Positions 17,388 through 26,637 of a stretch of 64,000 nucleotides of DNA are shown piece after piece (the stretch's first letter is position 1; each line of letters starts with the position of its first letter). The translations under genes and the position numbers were made by a program. The notes under the pieces were generated by a model, which did not search any database, was not told the DNA's origin, and was given only the letters and a program-made list of their open reading frames with translations. The stretch is from Lachnospiraceae bacterium (lineage in GTDB: Bacteria > Bacillota > Clostridia > Lachnospirales > Lachnospiraceae): positions 42,430 to 106,429 of the forward strand of contig CAAGDV010000031.1 of assembly GCA_900768755.1 (NCBI GenBank). The letters run 5' to 3'.

Positions 17388-18041
17388 GTGAGGACGCGCG
17401 AGGAAGCACTTCAATACGGACTGAGTTTTAAGGATACATACGAGGATACGCCTTTTCGGGATGATAACTGGCAGCTGGTGAGATTTTGCGGGAACGGAAA
17501 GGCTTTTTTGTGGATATATGAGTACGAGGGGCAGATAAGGCTCAATGTCAAGACGGACCCGGCGTGGCGGGATTTCTGGCGGAGAACCTACCAATCGGTC
17601 ATTCCCGGCTATCATCAGAACAAAGAGCATTGGAATACGATTATTCTGGATGGTTCCGTGCCGGATGACGAGATTCGGAGAATGATTGGTGAGAGCTATG
17701 ATTTGATAGCGGACAACCCTACGGCGCGGATTTACGAGGCTGTGAAGAGAATCCCCAAAGGCTCTGTCGCGACTTACGCGCAGATTGCCGCAATGGCAGG
17801 GAATCCGAAGATGTGCCGCGCGGTGGGCAATGCGCTCCATAAGAATCCGGACCCGGCGGGAATTCCATGCTACCGCGTTGTTAATTCGCAGGGGAGATTA
17901 AGCGGTTCTTTTGCCTTCGGCGGACCGGATGCGCAGGCTAAGCTTTTGCATGCGGACGGGATAGAAGTGGCAGACGGTGCGGTTGATTTAAAAAAGTATG
18001 GAATGACGGATTTTTTGACAAAAAATCCTTTTAATACATGA
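17388..18041 (+). CDS. Fusion of a MmcQ/YjbR domain and an O6-alkylguanine-DNA alkyltransferase-like domain
   Basis: Residues 1 to about 112 look like a MmcQ/YjbR domain (VIPGYHQNKEHWNTIILDG and a following SVPDDEI segment), a small DNA-binding-like fold. Residues about 116-210 look like the MGMT/Ogt catalytic domain (GSVATYAQIAAMAGNPKMCRAVGNA, split here as two parts: GSVATYAQIAAMAGNP and RAVGNALHKNP). The active-site motif reads IPCYRVV: Cys161 is kept but the usual histidine is Tyr162. The GTG start lies 9 bases after GGGG. A suicidal alkyl-DNA repair function is likely but the residue change leaves doubt. Confidence 0.85.
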   Translation: MRTREEALQYGLSFKDTYEDTPFRDDNWQLVRFCGNGKAFLWIYEYEGQIRLNVKTDPAWRDFWRRTYQSVIPGYHQNKEHWNTIILDGSVPDDEIRRMIGESYDLIADNPTARIYEAVKRIPKGSVATYAQIAAMAGNPKMCRAVGNALHKNPDPAGIPCYRVVNSQGRLSGSFAFGGPDAQAKLLHADGIEVADGAVDLKKYGMTDFLTKNPFNT

Positions 18042-18089
18042 CGGATAAGTGTATAATAGTGGTGAAAAAATCTTTGTGAGGATTATTTG

Positions 18090-20282
18090 ATGATTACTAT
18101 TTTCTACGCATTGTTTGCGTTCCTGGTTATATTGGTAACATTTTGTCTGGTGTCGGTTCTCAGAAAGAAACGGACGGCAATTTCCGGTTCCATCGCAAAG
18201 GTTCTGGGAATTGCACTTGTTACAATTATATCGAACATTATTGTGGTTGTGACGAACAATGCGGACATTGCATATACGGCAATGGCTGTTTTTACGCTGT
18301 CAATTGACTGGCTGCTTTTTTTTCTCTGCAAATATGCAATTGTGTACACGGAAAGCGACAAAGGTGTAAGAATTGTCGAGTACATGCTCATGTCGGCATC
18401 TGTTATTGATTCCGTATCAATTATGCTGAATTATCGGTTCCATCATGTTTTTGAATTGGCATATATGGAACATGAGCTGGGTTATTTTTTTGTTCTGGAC
18501 TCGACGGGCGTTGCGTATTATCTGCACCTGGCGTTGTGCTATATTATTACGGCGGCTATCGCTTTCCATCTTGTATATAAGTGCATTAAGGTCTCTGCGT
18601 TCTATCGCAAGAAATATTCTGTGATTCTGATATTGTTTGGCGTCGTGATTGCTCTGGATGCATTAAGTCTTATGATACATATGGGAATCAATATCTCAAT
18701 ATTTTTCTATGCGCTTCTGGCAGTAGCGATATATTTTTTCTCGCTGTATTACTATCCGGGCAATCTTTTGTCGGACATACTTATGTACGTTGCCAACACT
18801 ATTAATAACGGAATAATTGTATTTGATGACCATGGGCGGCATATGTATTCCAATGACAGGATTTGGGATATTTTTAGTACGGAAAGGAACCCGGAACTGG
18901 CGGATGCTTATTATCGCGACCGTATTATGAAATTCGGAATTGATGAGGAGAACGGCAGGGAAAGCTTTAAGCGTAAGGAAGAGCGCATAATCAAAGGCGA
19001 GACAAGATATATAGACATTGAATGTCAGAAGCAGTACGACAAGAAGCATATCTATATCGGCAGATATTACAATGTAATCGATATGACCGACAAGGTGAAA
19101 AGTTACGAGAGGGAGGTCTCTGAGGCGCAGGAGGCCAATCGTGCCAAGACAGATTACCTTTCAAGAATGTCGCATGAGATTCGCACCCCTGTCAATTCTA
19201 TATACGGCATGAACGAGATGATTCTCAGGGAGAGCAGCGAGCTTGATATTATCAATTATGCTTCGGACATCAAAGCTTCGGCTGAGGTTCTGGTCGGAAT
19301 CATCAATGATGTTTTGGATCTTTCAAAAATTGAATCCGGCAAGATGGAACTGGTCAATGAGAATTACAATATCAGGACGTTGCTCGATAATGTTATCAAT
19401 ATGATTAACGTGAAGGCGAAAGAGAAGAGACTGACTTTTGCTCATACTGTTGCAGAGGATATTCCGTCTGTGCTTTGTGGCGACGCAGTCAGAATCCAGC
19501 AGATTCTTTTGAATCTTTTATCTAATGCAGTCAAATATACTCCGAGCGGGTTGGTTGCACTCAAGGTAACATGCCGTAAGCGGCAGAGTGATGTATCATT
19601 GTATTTTGAGGTTAAGGATACCGGAATCGGAATAAGGGAAGAGGATATTCCGAGACTGTTTGAGGCATTTGAAAGAATAGACAAGGTTAAGAACCACGGT
19701 ATTCAGGGAACGGGGCTTGGACTAAATATTACGGCGCAGCTTCTTAAATTGATGGGAAGCAGTCTGAAGGTTGATAGTACATATGGCTCCGGAAGCACTT
19801 TTTCTTTCCGGCTTATGCAGAAGATAGTTGATGATGAGCCTATCGGGGACTTCAACGATAACAATAAGATTAAAGAGGTTTCAAAATATAATACGATGTT
19901 TATTGCTCCTAATGCAAGAATTTTGATTGTCGATGATAACGCCATCAACAGAAAGGTTTTTGTCAAGCTTTTGAAACAGACAAGGGTTATGATTAGCGAG
20001 GTCGAGAGCGGGCAGCAGTGCCTGGATATTATCTGCAGGAATCATTTTGACCTGATATTTCTTGACCATCTGATGCCGGAGATGGACGGTATTGAAACAC
20101 TACACCGGATGAAGGAGCTGGAGAACAATAAGTGTAAGGATACGCCTGTGATTATGCTTACTGCCAATGCAATGGCGGGGGCGAAGCAGGAGTATATGAA
20201 GGAGGGCTTCACAGATTTCCTTGCCAAGCCTATTATTCCGCAGGAGCTTGAAAAAATGGTTGCAAAATATCTTAAATCATGA
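18090..20282 (+). CDS. Hybrid sensor histidine kinase with 7TM sensor and receiver domain
   Basis: The 730-residue protein has seven N-terminal membrane helices (about residues 1-225), matching the histidine-kinase N-terminal 7TM type, then a PAS-like region, a HisKA dimerisation domain with His362 in MSHEIRTP, an ATPase domain (about 455-590, with DTGIGIREED and GTGLGLNI), and a receiver with Asp659 in FLDHLMPEMDG. No HPt domain is present, so relay needs a separate protein. ATG 18090 is seven bases after GTGAGGA. A TATAAT at 18052-18057 may be its -10 box. Confidence 0.93.
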   Translation: MITIFYALFAFLVILVTFCLVSVLRKKRTAISGSIAKVLGIALVTIISNIIVVVTNNADIAYTAMAVFTLSIDWLLFFLCKYAIVYTESDKGVRIVEYMLMSASVIDSVSIMLNYRFHHVFELAYMEHELGYFFVLDSTGVAYYLHLALCYIITAAIAFHLVYKCIKVSAFYRKKYSVILILFGVVIALDALSLMIHMGINISIFFYALLAVAIYFFSLYYYPGNLLSDILMYVANTINNGIIVFDDHGRHMYSNDRIWDIFSTERNPELADAYYRDRIMKFGIDEENGRESFKRKEERIIKGETRYIDIECQKQYDKKHIYIGRYYNVIDMTDKVKSYEREVSEAQEANRAKTDYLSRMSHEIRTPVNSIYGMNEMILRESSELDIINYASDIKASAEVLVGIINDVLDLSKIESGKMELVNENYNIRTLLDNVINMINVKAKEKRLTFAHTVAEDIPSVLCGDAVRIQQILLNLLSNAVKYTPSGLVALKVTCRKRQSDVSLYFEVKDTGIGIREEDIPRLFEAFERIDKVKNHGIQGTGLGLNITAQLLKLMGSSLKVDSTYGSGSTFSFRLMQKIVDDEPIGDFNDNNKIKEVSKYNTMFIAPNARILIVDDNAINRKVFVKLLKQTRVMISEVESGQQCLDIICRNHFDLIFLDHLMPEMDGIETLHRMKELENNKCKDTPVIMLTANAMAGAKQEYMKEGFTDFLAKPIIPQELEKMVAKYLKS

Positions 20283-20302
20283 TTTAATTGATAATCTGAC
20301 AG

Positions 20303-20338
20303 AAAACCGCGACTTCCGTTTTGAGAAGTCGCGGTTTT
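20303..20338. terminator. Strong bidirectional terminator
   Basis: A perfect 14-bp stem AAAACCGCGACTTC / GAAGTCGCGGTTTT has T-runs in both directions. It lies between the convergent histidine kinase (+) and GH2 (-) genes. Confidence 0.92.
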
Positions 20339-20342
20339 TAGG

Positions 20343-20365
20343 TAATAAGCCGTCATGCAGAAATT
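20343..20365 (+). repeat. Post-terminator repeat, copy 1
   Basis: TAATAAGCCGTCATGCAGAA, followed by ATTGTG, starts four bases after the terminator stem. Shared core with 32194 and 44904: AAGCCGTCATGCAGAAAT. Function unknown. Confidence 0.6.
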
Positions 20366-20381
20366 GTGATTGCACAAATTG

Positions 20382-23141
20382 CTATATGCCGGACATGGAC
20401 ATGATAAGTGCACGACCCTCCGGGCAGGAGGTGAGTACATCCTTTGGAATTGTTGCAGTGAGCCTGCCTTTGTATCTGTATATAAGCCCGAGCGTGTGAT
20501 TACGCCAGGGATTGTCAATCATCTGAACGATTGGCTCATAGTCGCCTGACATATTCTCATCATCGAGGATTGCGAGTCGTGAACCGGTTATCAGATTGTA
20601 CCACTGCGGTGTCGAGAAAGCTTCACACTCAAACCCTTTCAGAACAGGGTCGTTTTTGTTTATCATAAGTCCCAGGGTGCCGACGGCGACCTCTTTTCCC
20701 ATACTCTCGGAAATCTGTTTAAACATCGTATAATTCCAGAAATCAGTGCAGTAGAAGCCGGGAATGTATTTTTCCGGTTCAATAAAATCAACTGAAAGAC
20801 CGTCTAATGCTTTGTCGATTGCTTCATCGCTGTAATCGCGGTATACCCACAGCATGTATTGGTTGCGAATGCCTGTTTCGGCGATGGAGATTGTCAATGT
20901 TATTTTATGTGAGTTTGCATCTTGGTCCAGACTGCTCCAATCTACATGAATCCGACCTATTGTGTGCGTTCCGATATCGACATCCGGAATGGCGAAAGAA
21001 CCTGCGCACAAAGGTTTTCCGTGTTCGCAGAAGGAATATTCTGCGATGCGTCCGGACAGGTTGAGCAACGGGTTAAAATGGCTCAATATAATCCCGGCAT
21101 CAAAAGTGTCTCTTGTCGTGTACACATAACTTTTGAAAGATGCCATCAGTACATCATCCGAGCAGAACGAGCGCCAGTCTTTTTCAGCGATAAGCCCTTT
21201 TGATTCCATGAATGAATCCAAAACTCCGACCAAAGCAGTTCCCTGGCCGGTAAAATCCTGAATGTCAAGAATCTGGTAGCCTGCCATGAAACGGCTGCGG
21301 TGCATCATTTCAAGCTCTTCCTTATAACAGGCGGTTGAAAAATGTCCCGAGCATGAGGCGTAGTCGTCGGCATACCTAAAAAGCCCGGCGCCATTGAGGG
21401 CATCACGGAAGGCCTCTATATTGAAGGGTTTAAGAACACCGGTGTATTTTGACAGCAATCTGTAGTCCGGGTAAAAAAAGTACTGGCAAATCTCGTGACT
21501 CACAATCGGAAGTACGGCGTTGACGCCGGACATCGAATCGTCTGCTTTGACAGTTTTGACTCCGGTGCCGTATTGGATTGTGATGTCAGATGAGCGTGCG
21601 GAGGTACCTTCGTGATGCCCCAGAATTGCGGCGTCAAAATTGTATGCGGTTGACGGAGCTTCGGTCTGGATTACGCCAAGCGGAGCATCGCAGGTTGCAA
21701 AGGAGCCGCGAATCAGGCGGTCGTTGTGACCGTCAACCGGTCCCGCAAGCCTTGCGCCAACAAAAAAGTCCTCGTTAGGCAGCTCTTTCGGAATAAATTG
21801 GAAACCGTTGGAACTCTGGGTGTAAAGCACCCGGTCATCATGTTTTTTAAGAATATCAATGATATCGCCGATTCTTTCACGACTTCCCCAAAGCTCATTG
21901 CCCATTGACATCATGCACATTGAGGGATGGTTTCCGAAACAGTCGAGAATCCGCATGCCTTCCTCAATGAGAAAATTCTGCTCGGCCTCGTTGTAACCGT
22001 CTTCGCCGACACCCTGAATCGTGCCCCAGAACGGAAGCTCCGGTTCCATATATATTCCGAGAAGGTCCGCTGCCTCAAAAGCCGCATCGGGCGGGCAGCA
22101 GGTGTGGTAGCGGTAGTGGTTGATTCCGTATCTGACTGCCGTGCCCATAACCCGGAGGTAGTCGTACACATCCATGGGCGCTGCGCCGGTCAAAGGGAAT
22201 ATGAGTCCGTCGTGTTTGCCGCGAAGCTTTGTCGGGATTTTGTTAATAAGAAAACCGTGCGTGTCAGCGCAAAATTCCCTAATACCTCCGCAGAATTCGA
22301 TTCGGTCAAAACACTCGTTTCCCGCAAGCTCAAGTGAAAGCTTCATGTGGTATGGCGAGTGCTCACTCCATAAAATGTCCTCACCGGAAAAATCATATGT
22401 AAGGCTGTAAGAACACGTGCCTGAATTTATGTGAAGCGATTGCGGCTTCAGCGAAAAATTGCGGGTTGTCAGAACAGGATGTTCTGTCAAAACATCGTAG
22501 TTCTTTACATTGTTATTAATAAATCCCTCTATCCTTGTGAGCGAGCATTCAAGCTGCATTGCCGCGTCAAAACCGTTAAGAGGGTTGCATACATCAAAGT
22601 CAATCGTCAGCGCCTTGTTATTAAAACAAGATTTAATTTTGGGAGCAAGCATTTTTGCCGTGCCGTATACCTGTATCTCCATTCTTCCCAGAATACCGTT
22701 CCAGTTGGTCTGTGTATCCGGCGATGTCATATGTCCTCCCGGTGTCACGTAATCGCGGTTGTTGACAACCACCTCCACAGTAACCTTAGCGCAATCACCG
22801 TCCCAGTGGATGTAGTCCGTGATATCATAGCAGTGAGGCGCAAAAAAAGAACTGAATTCACCGACTCTTACGCCGTCAATGTAAAGTGTTGTAATCCGGC
22901 TTCTCTCAAGAAAAATACAAAAAGATTCCGACAAAGAATTGCGGCGTATTGTAACTGTTCTTTTATAAAACGCGTCACCCGAGAACGGATACATCTCAGT
23001 GAGATAGCCATATGAAGGCACGTTATTTACTTTCCCCTTGTGTGACATTGCAGTGGTCGAGGGGAGCGTGATTGTATCATCGTATTTTGACCGGTCAAAC
23101 GAAAACTGCCACTCACCCGATAAGTCGTATTTTCTAAGCAT
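20382..23141 (-). CDS. Glycoside hydrolase family 2 protein
   Basis: The 919-residue protein has the GH2 plan: sugar-binding jelly-roll domain (about 1-165), immunoglobulin-like domain (about 170-290), and a TIM barrel with the acid/base Glu416 in MSMGNELWGS. The nucleophile may be the glutamate in IVSHEICQYF. There is no signal peptide, so it is cytoplasmic and probably acts on imported oligosaccharides; exact specificity (beta-galactoside, glucuronide, mannoside) cannot be read. AAGGAGG precedes the start. It is transcribed divergently from the SGNH lipoprotein gene. Confidence 0.88.
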   Translation of the reverse strand: MLRKYDLSGEWQFSFDRSKYDDTITLPSTTAMSHKGKVNNVPSYGYLTEMYPFSGDAFYKRTVTIRRNSLSESFCIFLERSRITTLYIDGVRVGEFSSFFAPHCYDITDYIHWDGDCAKVTVEVVVNNRDYVTPGGHMTSPDTQTNWNGILGRMEIQVYGTAKMLAPKIKSCFNNKALTIDFDVCNPLNGFDAAMQLECSLTRIEGFINNNVKNYDVLTEHPVLTTRNFSLKPQSLHINSGTCSYSLTYDFSGEDILWSEHSPYHMKLSLELAGNECFDRIEFCGGIREFCADTHGFLINKIPTKLRGKHDGLIFPLTGAAPMDVYDYLRVMGTAVRYGINHYRYHTCCPPDAAFEAADLLGIYMEPELPFWGTIQGVGEDGYNEAEQNFLIEEGMRILDCFGNHPSMCMMSMGNELWGSRERIGDIIDILKKHDDRVLYTQSSNGFQFIPKELPNEDFFVGARLAGPVDGHNDRLIRGSFATCDAPLGVIQTEAPSTAYNFDAAILGHHEGTSARSSDITIQYGTGVKTVKADDSMSGVNAVLPIVSHEICQYFFYPDYRLLSKYTGVLKPFNIEAFRDALNGAGLFRYADDYASCSGHFSTACYKEELEMMHRSRFMAGYQILDIQDFTGQGTALVGVLDSFMESKGLIAEKDWRSFCSDDVLMASFKSYVYTTRDTFDAGIILSHFNPLLNLSGRIAEYSFCEHGKPLCAGSFAIPDVDIGTHTIGRIHVDWSSLDQDANSHKITLTISIAETGIRNQYMLWVYRDYSDEAIDKALDGLSVDFIEPEKYIPGFYCTDFWNYTMFKQISESMGKEVAVGTLGLMINKNDPVLKGFECEAFSTPQWYNLITGSRLAILDDENMSGDYEPIVQMIDNPWRNHTLGLIYRYKGRLTATIPKDVLTSCPEGRALIMSMSGI

Positions 23142-23158
23142 GGTAAACCTCCTTTTGT

Positions 23159-23213
23159 ATGTATTGTTAAATATTTAGCAAAAATTGTCAATTGGCAAAT
23201 TGTGTGATAAAAT
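23159..23213. promoter_or_regulatory. Divergent promoters with a shared palindrome
   Basis: On the + strand TTGTCA (23185-23190), 17 bases, then TAAAAT (23208-23213). On the - strand TTGACA (complement of 23186-23191), 17 bases, then AACAAT (complement of 23163-23168). The two -35 boxes lie inside TTGTCAATTGGCAA (23185-23198), a 14-base palindrome with one mismatched pair. This is a likely operator controlling both GH2 and SGNH genes. Confidence 0.6.
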
Positions 23214-23250
23214 AAAAACTAATAATTTAGCTATGTATTGGAGGATTAGT

Positions 23251-24513
23251 ATGAAAAGTCGAATTGCAATAGTAGGGGTGTTGGTTGCGGCTCTTTTATG
23301 CGGTTGTACACGGAATAGTCAGGCGGGAGCCGACACATCTCAGAATGAGACTACGACGCCGGAGGAAGTACAGGTGATTAGCGCTGTTTCGCCGCTGACG
23401 GATTACGTTTCGGACGATGAGATGGCATTGGCAGACCAGTGGGCAAGCTGCGATGATTCTGCACTTGCCGCGGTTATGAGAAAGGCAGCGAACAAAGAGA
23501 AGGTTGTCATTGCCTGCATAGGCGGCTCAATTACGCAGGGAACAATTTCTACGGGCTCAAAGGACTCGGAGGTCCCGTTTAGAAAAGCATACGCCGACAT
23601 TTATTTTGAATGGTGGAAGACAACATTCCCGGACACGGAGTTTGAATTTATCAATGCGGGAATAGGAGGAACGGATTCGTATCTCGGGGTTCACAGAGTG
23701 GAGCGCGATGTACTTTCGTACAATCCGGATCTTGTTTTGGTTGAGTTTTCGGTTAATGACAGCTCGGACAATTTTCACAAAAGAAGTTATGACAATCTTG
23801 TGAGAAAAATACTTCTTTCGGACAACGAACCGGCGGTCATGCTTCTTTTTATGGCACAGGCCAACAAAACTTCGGCACAGTCCTCACACGTATTTATCGG
23901 ATTCGGATACAATCTTCCGATGTTAAGCTACACCAACGTGATAAGTAATATGCTCGATGAAGGCGAGTATACGGATAAGGAACTTTCGGGAGACACGGTT
24001 CATCCGTCGGCACTCGGACATGCCGTTACAGGTGAGATTATCTGGAAATATCTTAACAGCGTGTATGAGGTGATGGATACTTTCGATGCACCTAAGAAAT
24101 TTGATGCCTCCGTTGTCACAAAAGAGAGATATCTTGATGCGACGATTCTTGATTCTCTTAACATAACACCGGACGGGCTTGGAACTTTTGTTGAGAAGAA
24201 AGCGTGCGAGCAGTTCCCTAACGGCTGGAGCTGCACGGACGGAGAGGGTGAGATAAGTTTTACCGCCGAGTTCACCAATCTCGGAATCCTTTATCTCGAT
24301 ATGGTTTCGGGAGATGGCGGCAAATTTGACATATACATAGATGATGAGAAGATTTCCACTATTGATGCCAACTTCCCGGGCGGCTGGGGCAATGCAATCA
24401 CCGCGGATGAGATATATGTCGGCGACAGCAGAAAGACACATAAGGTCACAATTAAGAAGAATCCGGATTCAACCGGCAGTCATTTTGAACTGCTCGGACT
24501 TTTGGTTTCTTAG
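23251..24513 (+). CDS. SGNH/GDSL-hydrolase lipoprotein
   Basis: The 420-residue protein has a lipoprotein signal peptide with cysteine after LLCG at about residue 17, an SGNH hydrolase domain with Ser93 in IGGSITQG, the Asn-containing SVND block, and the pair Asp248/His251 in DTVHPSALGH. A C-terminal beta domain of about 110 residues may bind carbohydrate. It probably deacylates plant polysaccharide on the cell surface, but the substrate is inferred from the neighbouring GH2. ATG 23251 follows TTGGAGGA; the open frame extends upstream to 23185 without a ribosome binding site. Confidence 0.88.
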   Translation: MKSRIAIVGVLVAALLCGCTRNSQAGADTSQNETTTPEEVQVISAVSPLTDYVSDDEMALADQWASCDDSALAAVMRKAANKEKVVIACIGGSITQGTISTGSKDSEVPFRKAYADIYFEWWKTTFPDTEFEFINAGIGGTDSYLGVHRVERDVLSYNPDLVLVEFSVNDSSDNFHKRSYDNLVRKILLSDNEPAVMLLFMAQANKTSAQSSHVFIGFGYNLPMLSYTNVISNMLDEGEYTDKELSGDTVHPSALGHAVTGEIIWKYLNSVYEVMDTFDAPKKFDASVVTKERYLDATILDSLNITPDGLGTFVEKKACEQFPNGWSCTDGEGEISFTAEFTNLGILYLDMVSGDGGKFDIYIDDEKISTIDANFPGGWGNAITADEIYVGDSRKTHKVTIKKNPDSTGSHFELLGLLVS

Positions 24514-24539
24514 AAAGGGCGATAATATGATTTTATGCA

Positions 24540-24632
24540 TTGCAAAAGCTCCATGCAGAGTTTGAGGGACTGTATGGAGAGATTGAGGATAACCTCAGAC
24601 TTTGCTTCAAAAGAAATAATTATGAACAATTC
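24540..24632 (+). pseudogene. Possible remnant of a coding sequence before the MFS gene
   Basis: From a TTG at 24540 one frame reads LQKLHAEFEGLYGEIEDNLR and continues to a stop at 24630. The composition is protein-like, but there is no good start in frame. An ATG with a weak upstream site at 24527 is in a different frame and stops after 12 codons. It may be the 3' end of a lost regulator gene, or chance. Confidence 0.25.
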
Positions 24633-24646
24633 TAAGGAGCAAAGAA

Positions 24647-25942
24647 ATGATAAAAAGGATAAAGAATATACATATAAAAGACTTAAAAGCATTTTTGATT
24701 TTGTGGAGCACGCAGAGTCTGTCACAGCTTGGCAGCTCGATGACCGCGTTTGCACTGACGCTCTGGCTCTATGAAAAGACCGGGTCTGCCCTTAAGACGG
24801 CAACTCTCACGATATGTTCATATGCGCCCTATGTTATTATGAGCATTTTTGCGGGAGCGCTTTCGGACAGGTTCGACAAGAAAAAGACCATGCTTGTCTG
24901 CGATTTGCTGGCAGCATTTAGCACGGTGGCAGTACTATCATTGTATCTTACAGATAATCTTTCGGTATGGCATCTATATGCGGTCAACGCTGTTTCGGGT
25001 CTGATGAATACGGTGCAGCAACCGGCGTCAGAGGTGGCGACGACCCTTCTGATTCCAAAAGAACATTACCAGAGAGCAAGCGGACTGCAGTCTTTTTCCA
25101 GGTCGCTTATTTCTGTTTTGAATCCGCTGCTTGCCACGGCGATATACGGACTGGCAGGATTGGAGGCGGTAATTGCCATCGACCTGGGAAGCTTTGCCGT
25201 TGCATTTTTGGCACTTCTTTTCTTAATAAAGGTTCCAAAAGTGCATGAGGACAGGAAAGACAGCGTCTTAAAGCTGGCAAAAAGGGGGATTGCGTACCTT
25301 AAGCACACCCCAATGATTTTCACCATGATTTTGTTCATGGCAGGTATCAATCTGGTGGCTTCGGCATTTGATGCAGCTTTGCCGGGTCTGATAATTCCCA
25401 ATCCGAAGGGCGGTATCGGCATGCTTGGCGTGGTGACTTCTTTTGCGGGAATTGCCATGATTATCGGAAGCATATTGGTGTCAGTACTTCCCGGACCAAA
25501 GAACCGCATGAAAGCCGTATATGTCACCATGTTGATATCGATGGGCTTTGAGAATTATATGATGGCGTTTTGCAGGGAGCCATGGATGTGGTGTCTCGGA
25601 CAGGTGATTGGCTGGCTTCCGGTTCCGGTGATGAGCGCGAATTATGATGTAATTTTTAGAAGTACCGTGCCGGTTGAACTTCAGGGAAGGGTGTATGCGT
25701 GCCGAAATACGTTGCAGTTTTTTACCATTCCGATTGGTCTTTTCTTCGGAGGCTTTATGGTGGATAATATCTTTGAGCCTTTTATGGAAATGTACCGGAA
25801 TCACGAAGAACTTGCAATTTTGTTTGGAGAGGGAAAAGGTTCGGGCGCAGCCTTAACCATGTTTGTTCTGGGCATTGCCGGAACGCTTCATTGCCTTATT
25901 TTCGGCAGAAAATTACAAAAATACAGGTATAAGGACAATTAG
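24647..25942 (+). CDS. Major facilitator superfamily exporter
   Basis: The 431-residue protein has about twelve membrane helices and the MFS signature GALSDRFDKKKTM between helices 2 and 3. It looks like the drug/proton antiporter branch; the substrate is unknown. AAGGAGC lies 7 bases before the ATG. It precedes a nitroreductase and an ArsR gene. Confidence 0.9.
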   Translation: MIKRIKNIHIKDLKAFLILWSTQSLSQLGSSMTAFALTLWLYEKTGSALKTATLTICSYAPYVIMSIFAGALSDRFDKKKTMLVCDLLAAFSTVAVLSLYLTDNLSVWHLYAVNAVSGLMNTVQQPASEVATTLLIPKEHYQRASGLQSFSRSLISVLNPLLATAIYGLAGLEAVIAIDLGSFAVAFLALLFLIKVPKVHEDRKDSVLKLAKRGIAYLKHTPMIFTMILFMAGINLVASAFDAALPGLIIPNPKGGIGMLGVVTSFAGIAMIIGSILVSVLPGPKNRMKAVYVTMLISMGFENYMMAFCREPWMWCLGQVIGWLPVPVMSANYDVIFRSTVPVELQGRVYACRNTLQFFTIPIGLFFGGFMVDNIFEPFMEMYRNHEELAILFGEGKGSGAALTMFVLGIAGTLHCLIFGRKLQKYRYKDN

Positions 25943-25986
25943 GGGGCGCGTCGGGTTCAAATAATTGAACCAAGGAGATGATATCA

Positions 25987-26637
25987 ATGGAAATATTGGA
26001 AGTTATGAAATCCCGTCACAGTGTCAGACAATATACGGACAAAAAGATTGAGAGTGATAAGAGAAACACGCTCAACGAACTGGCTGCAGAATGTAATGCA
26101 AAAAGCGGCATGAACATTCAGGTAATCTATGACGAGCCGAAGTGTTTCAGTTCCCTTATGGCTCATTACGGAAGGTTTTCGGGCTGTGAAAATTATATTG
26201 CCGTTGTGGGCAGGAAGAGCAAGGACTTGGGTGAAAAGGCGGGCTATTACGGCGAACGGCTTGTATTGAAGGCACAGGAGCTGGGACTTAATACCTGCTG
26301 GGCCGCACTGACACACGGAAAGAGCGCGGCGAAGATTGAGAAAGGTGAGAAATTAGCCATCATTATTGCCCTTGGCTACGGGGCAAATCAGGGTGTGGCG
26401 CATAAAAGTAAACCGTTGTCGGATGTGTGCAATATGACCGAGGATGCACCGGAATGGTTCCGTGCGGGAATGGAAGCAGTCATGCTCGCACCGACGGCAA
26501 TGAATCAACAGAAATTCAGATTTACGCAGGAGGGAGACCGGGTAAAGGCTGTTGCGACAGGAGAATTTTATTCCAAAATAGATCTCGGAATTGTAAAATA
26601 TCATTTTGAAGCAGCTTCAGGACACAAGGTGGATTGA
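25987..26637 (+). CDS. Nitroreductase-family flavoprotein
   Basis: The 216-residue protein begins MEILEVMKSRHSVRQYTDKK, a typical FMN-binding nitroreductase N-terminus. A second conserved region, LVLKAQELGLNTCWA, and a TAMNQQ motif follow. The probable activity is NAD(P)H-dependent reduction of quinones or nitro compounds. ATG 25987 is nine bases after AAGGAG; the ATG at 25978 overlaps that site. The stop overlaps the start of the ArsR gene (TGATG). Confidence 0.88.
   Translation: MEILEVMKSRHSVRQYTDKKIESDKRNTLNELAAECNAKSGMNIQVIYDEPKCFSSLMAHYGRFSGCENYIAVVGRKSKDLGEKAGYYGERLVLKAQELGLNTCWAALTHGKSAAKIEKGEKLAIIIALGYGANQGVAHKSKPLSDVCNMTEDAPEWFRAGMEAVMLAPTAMNQQKFRFTQEGDRVKAVATGEFYSKIDLGIVKYHFEAASGHKVD

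Noticed and set aside
18015..18057. TTGACA (18015) and TATAAT (18052) as one promoter
   Set aside because: The spacing is 31 bases, far too long; only the TATAAT is kept as a possible -10 box.
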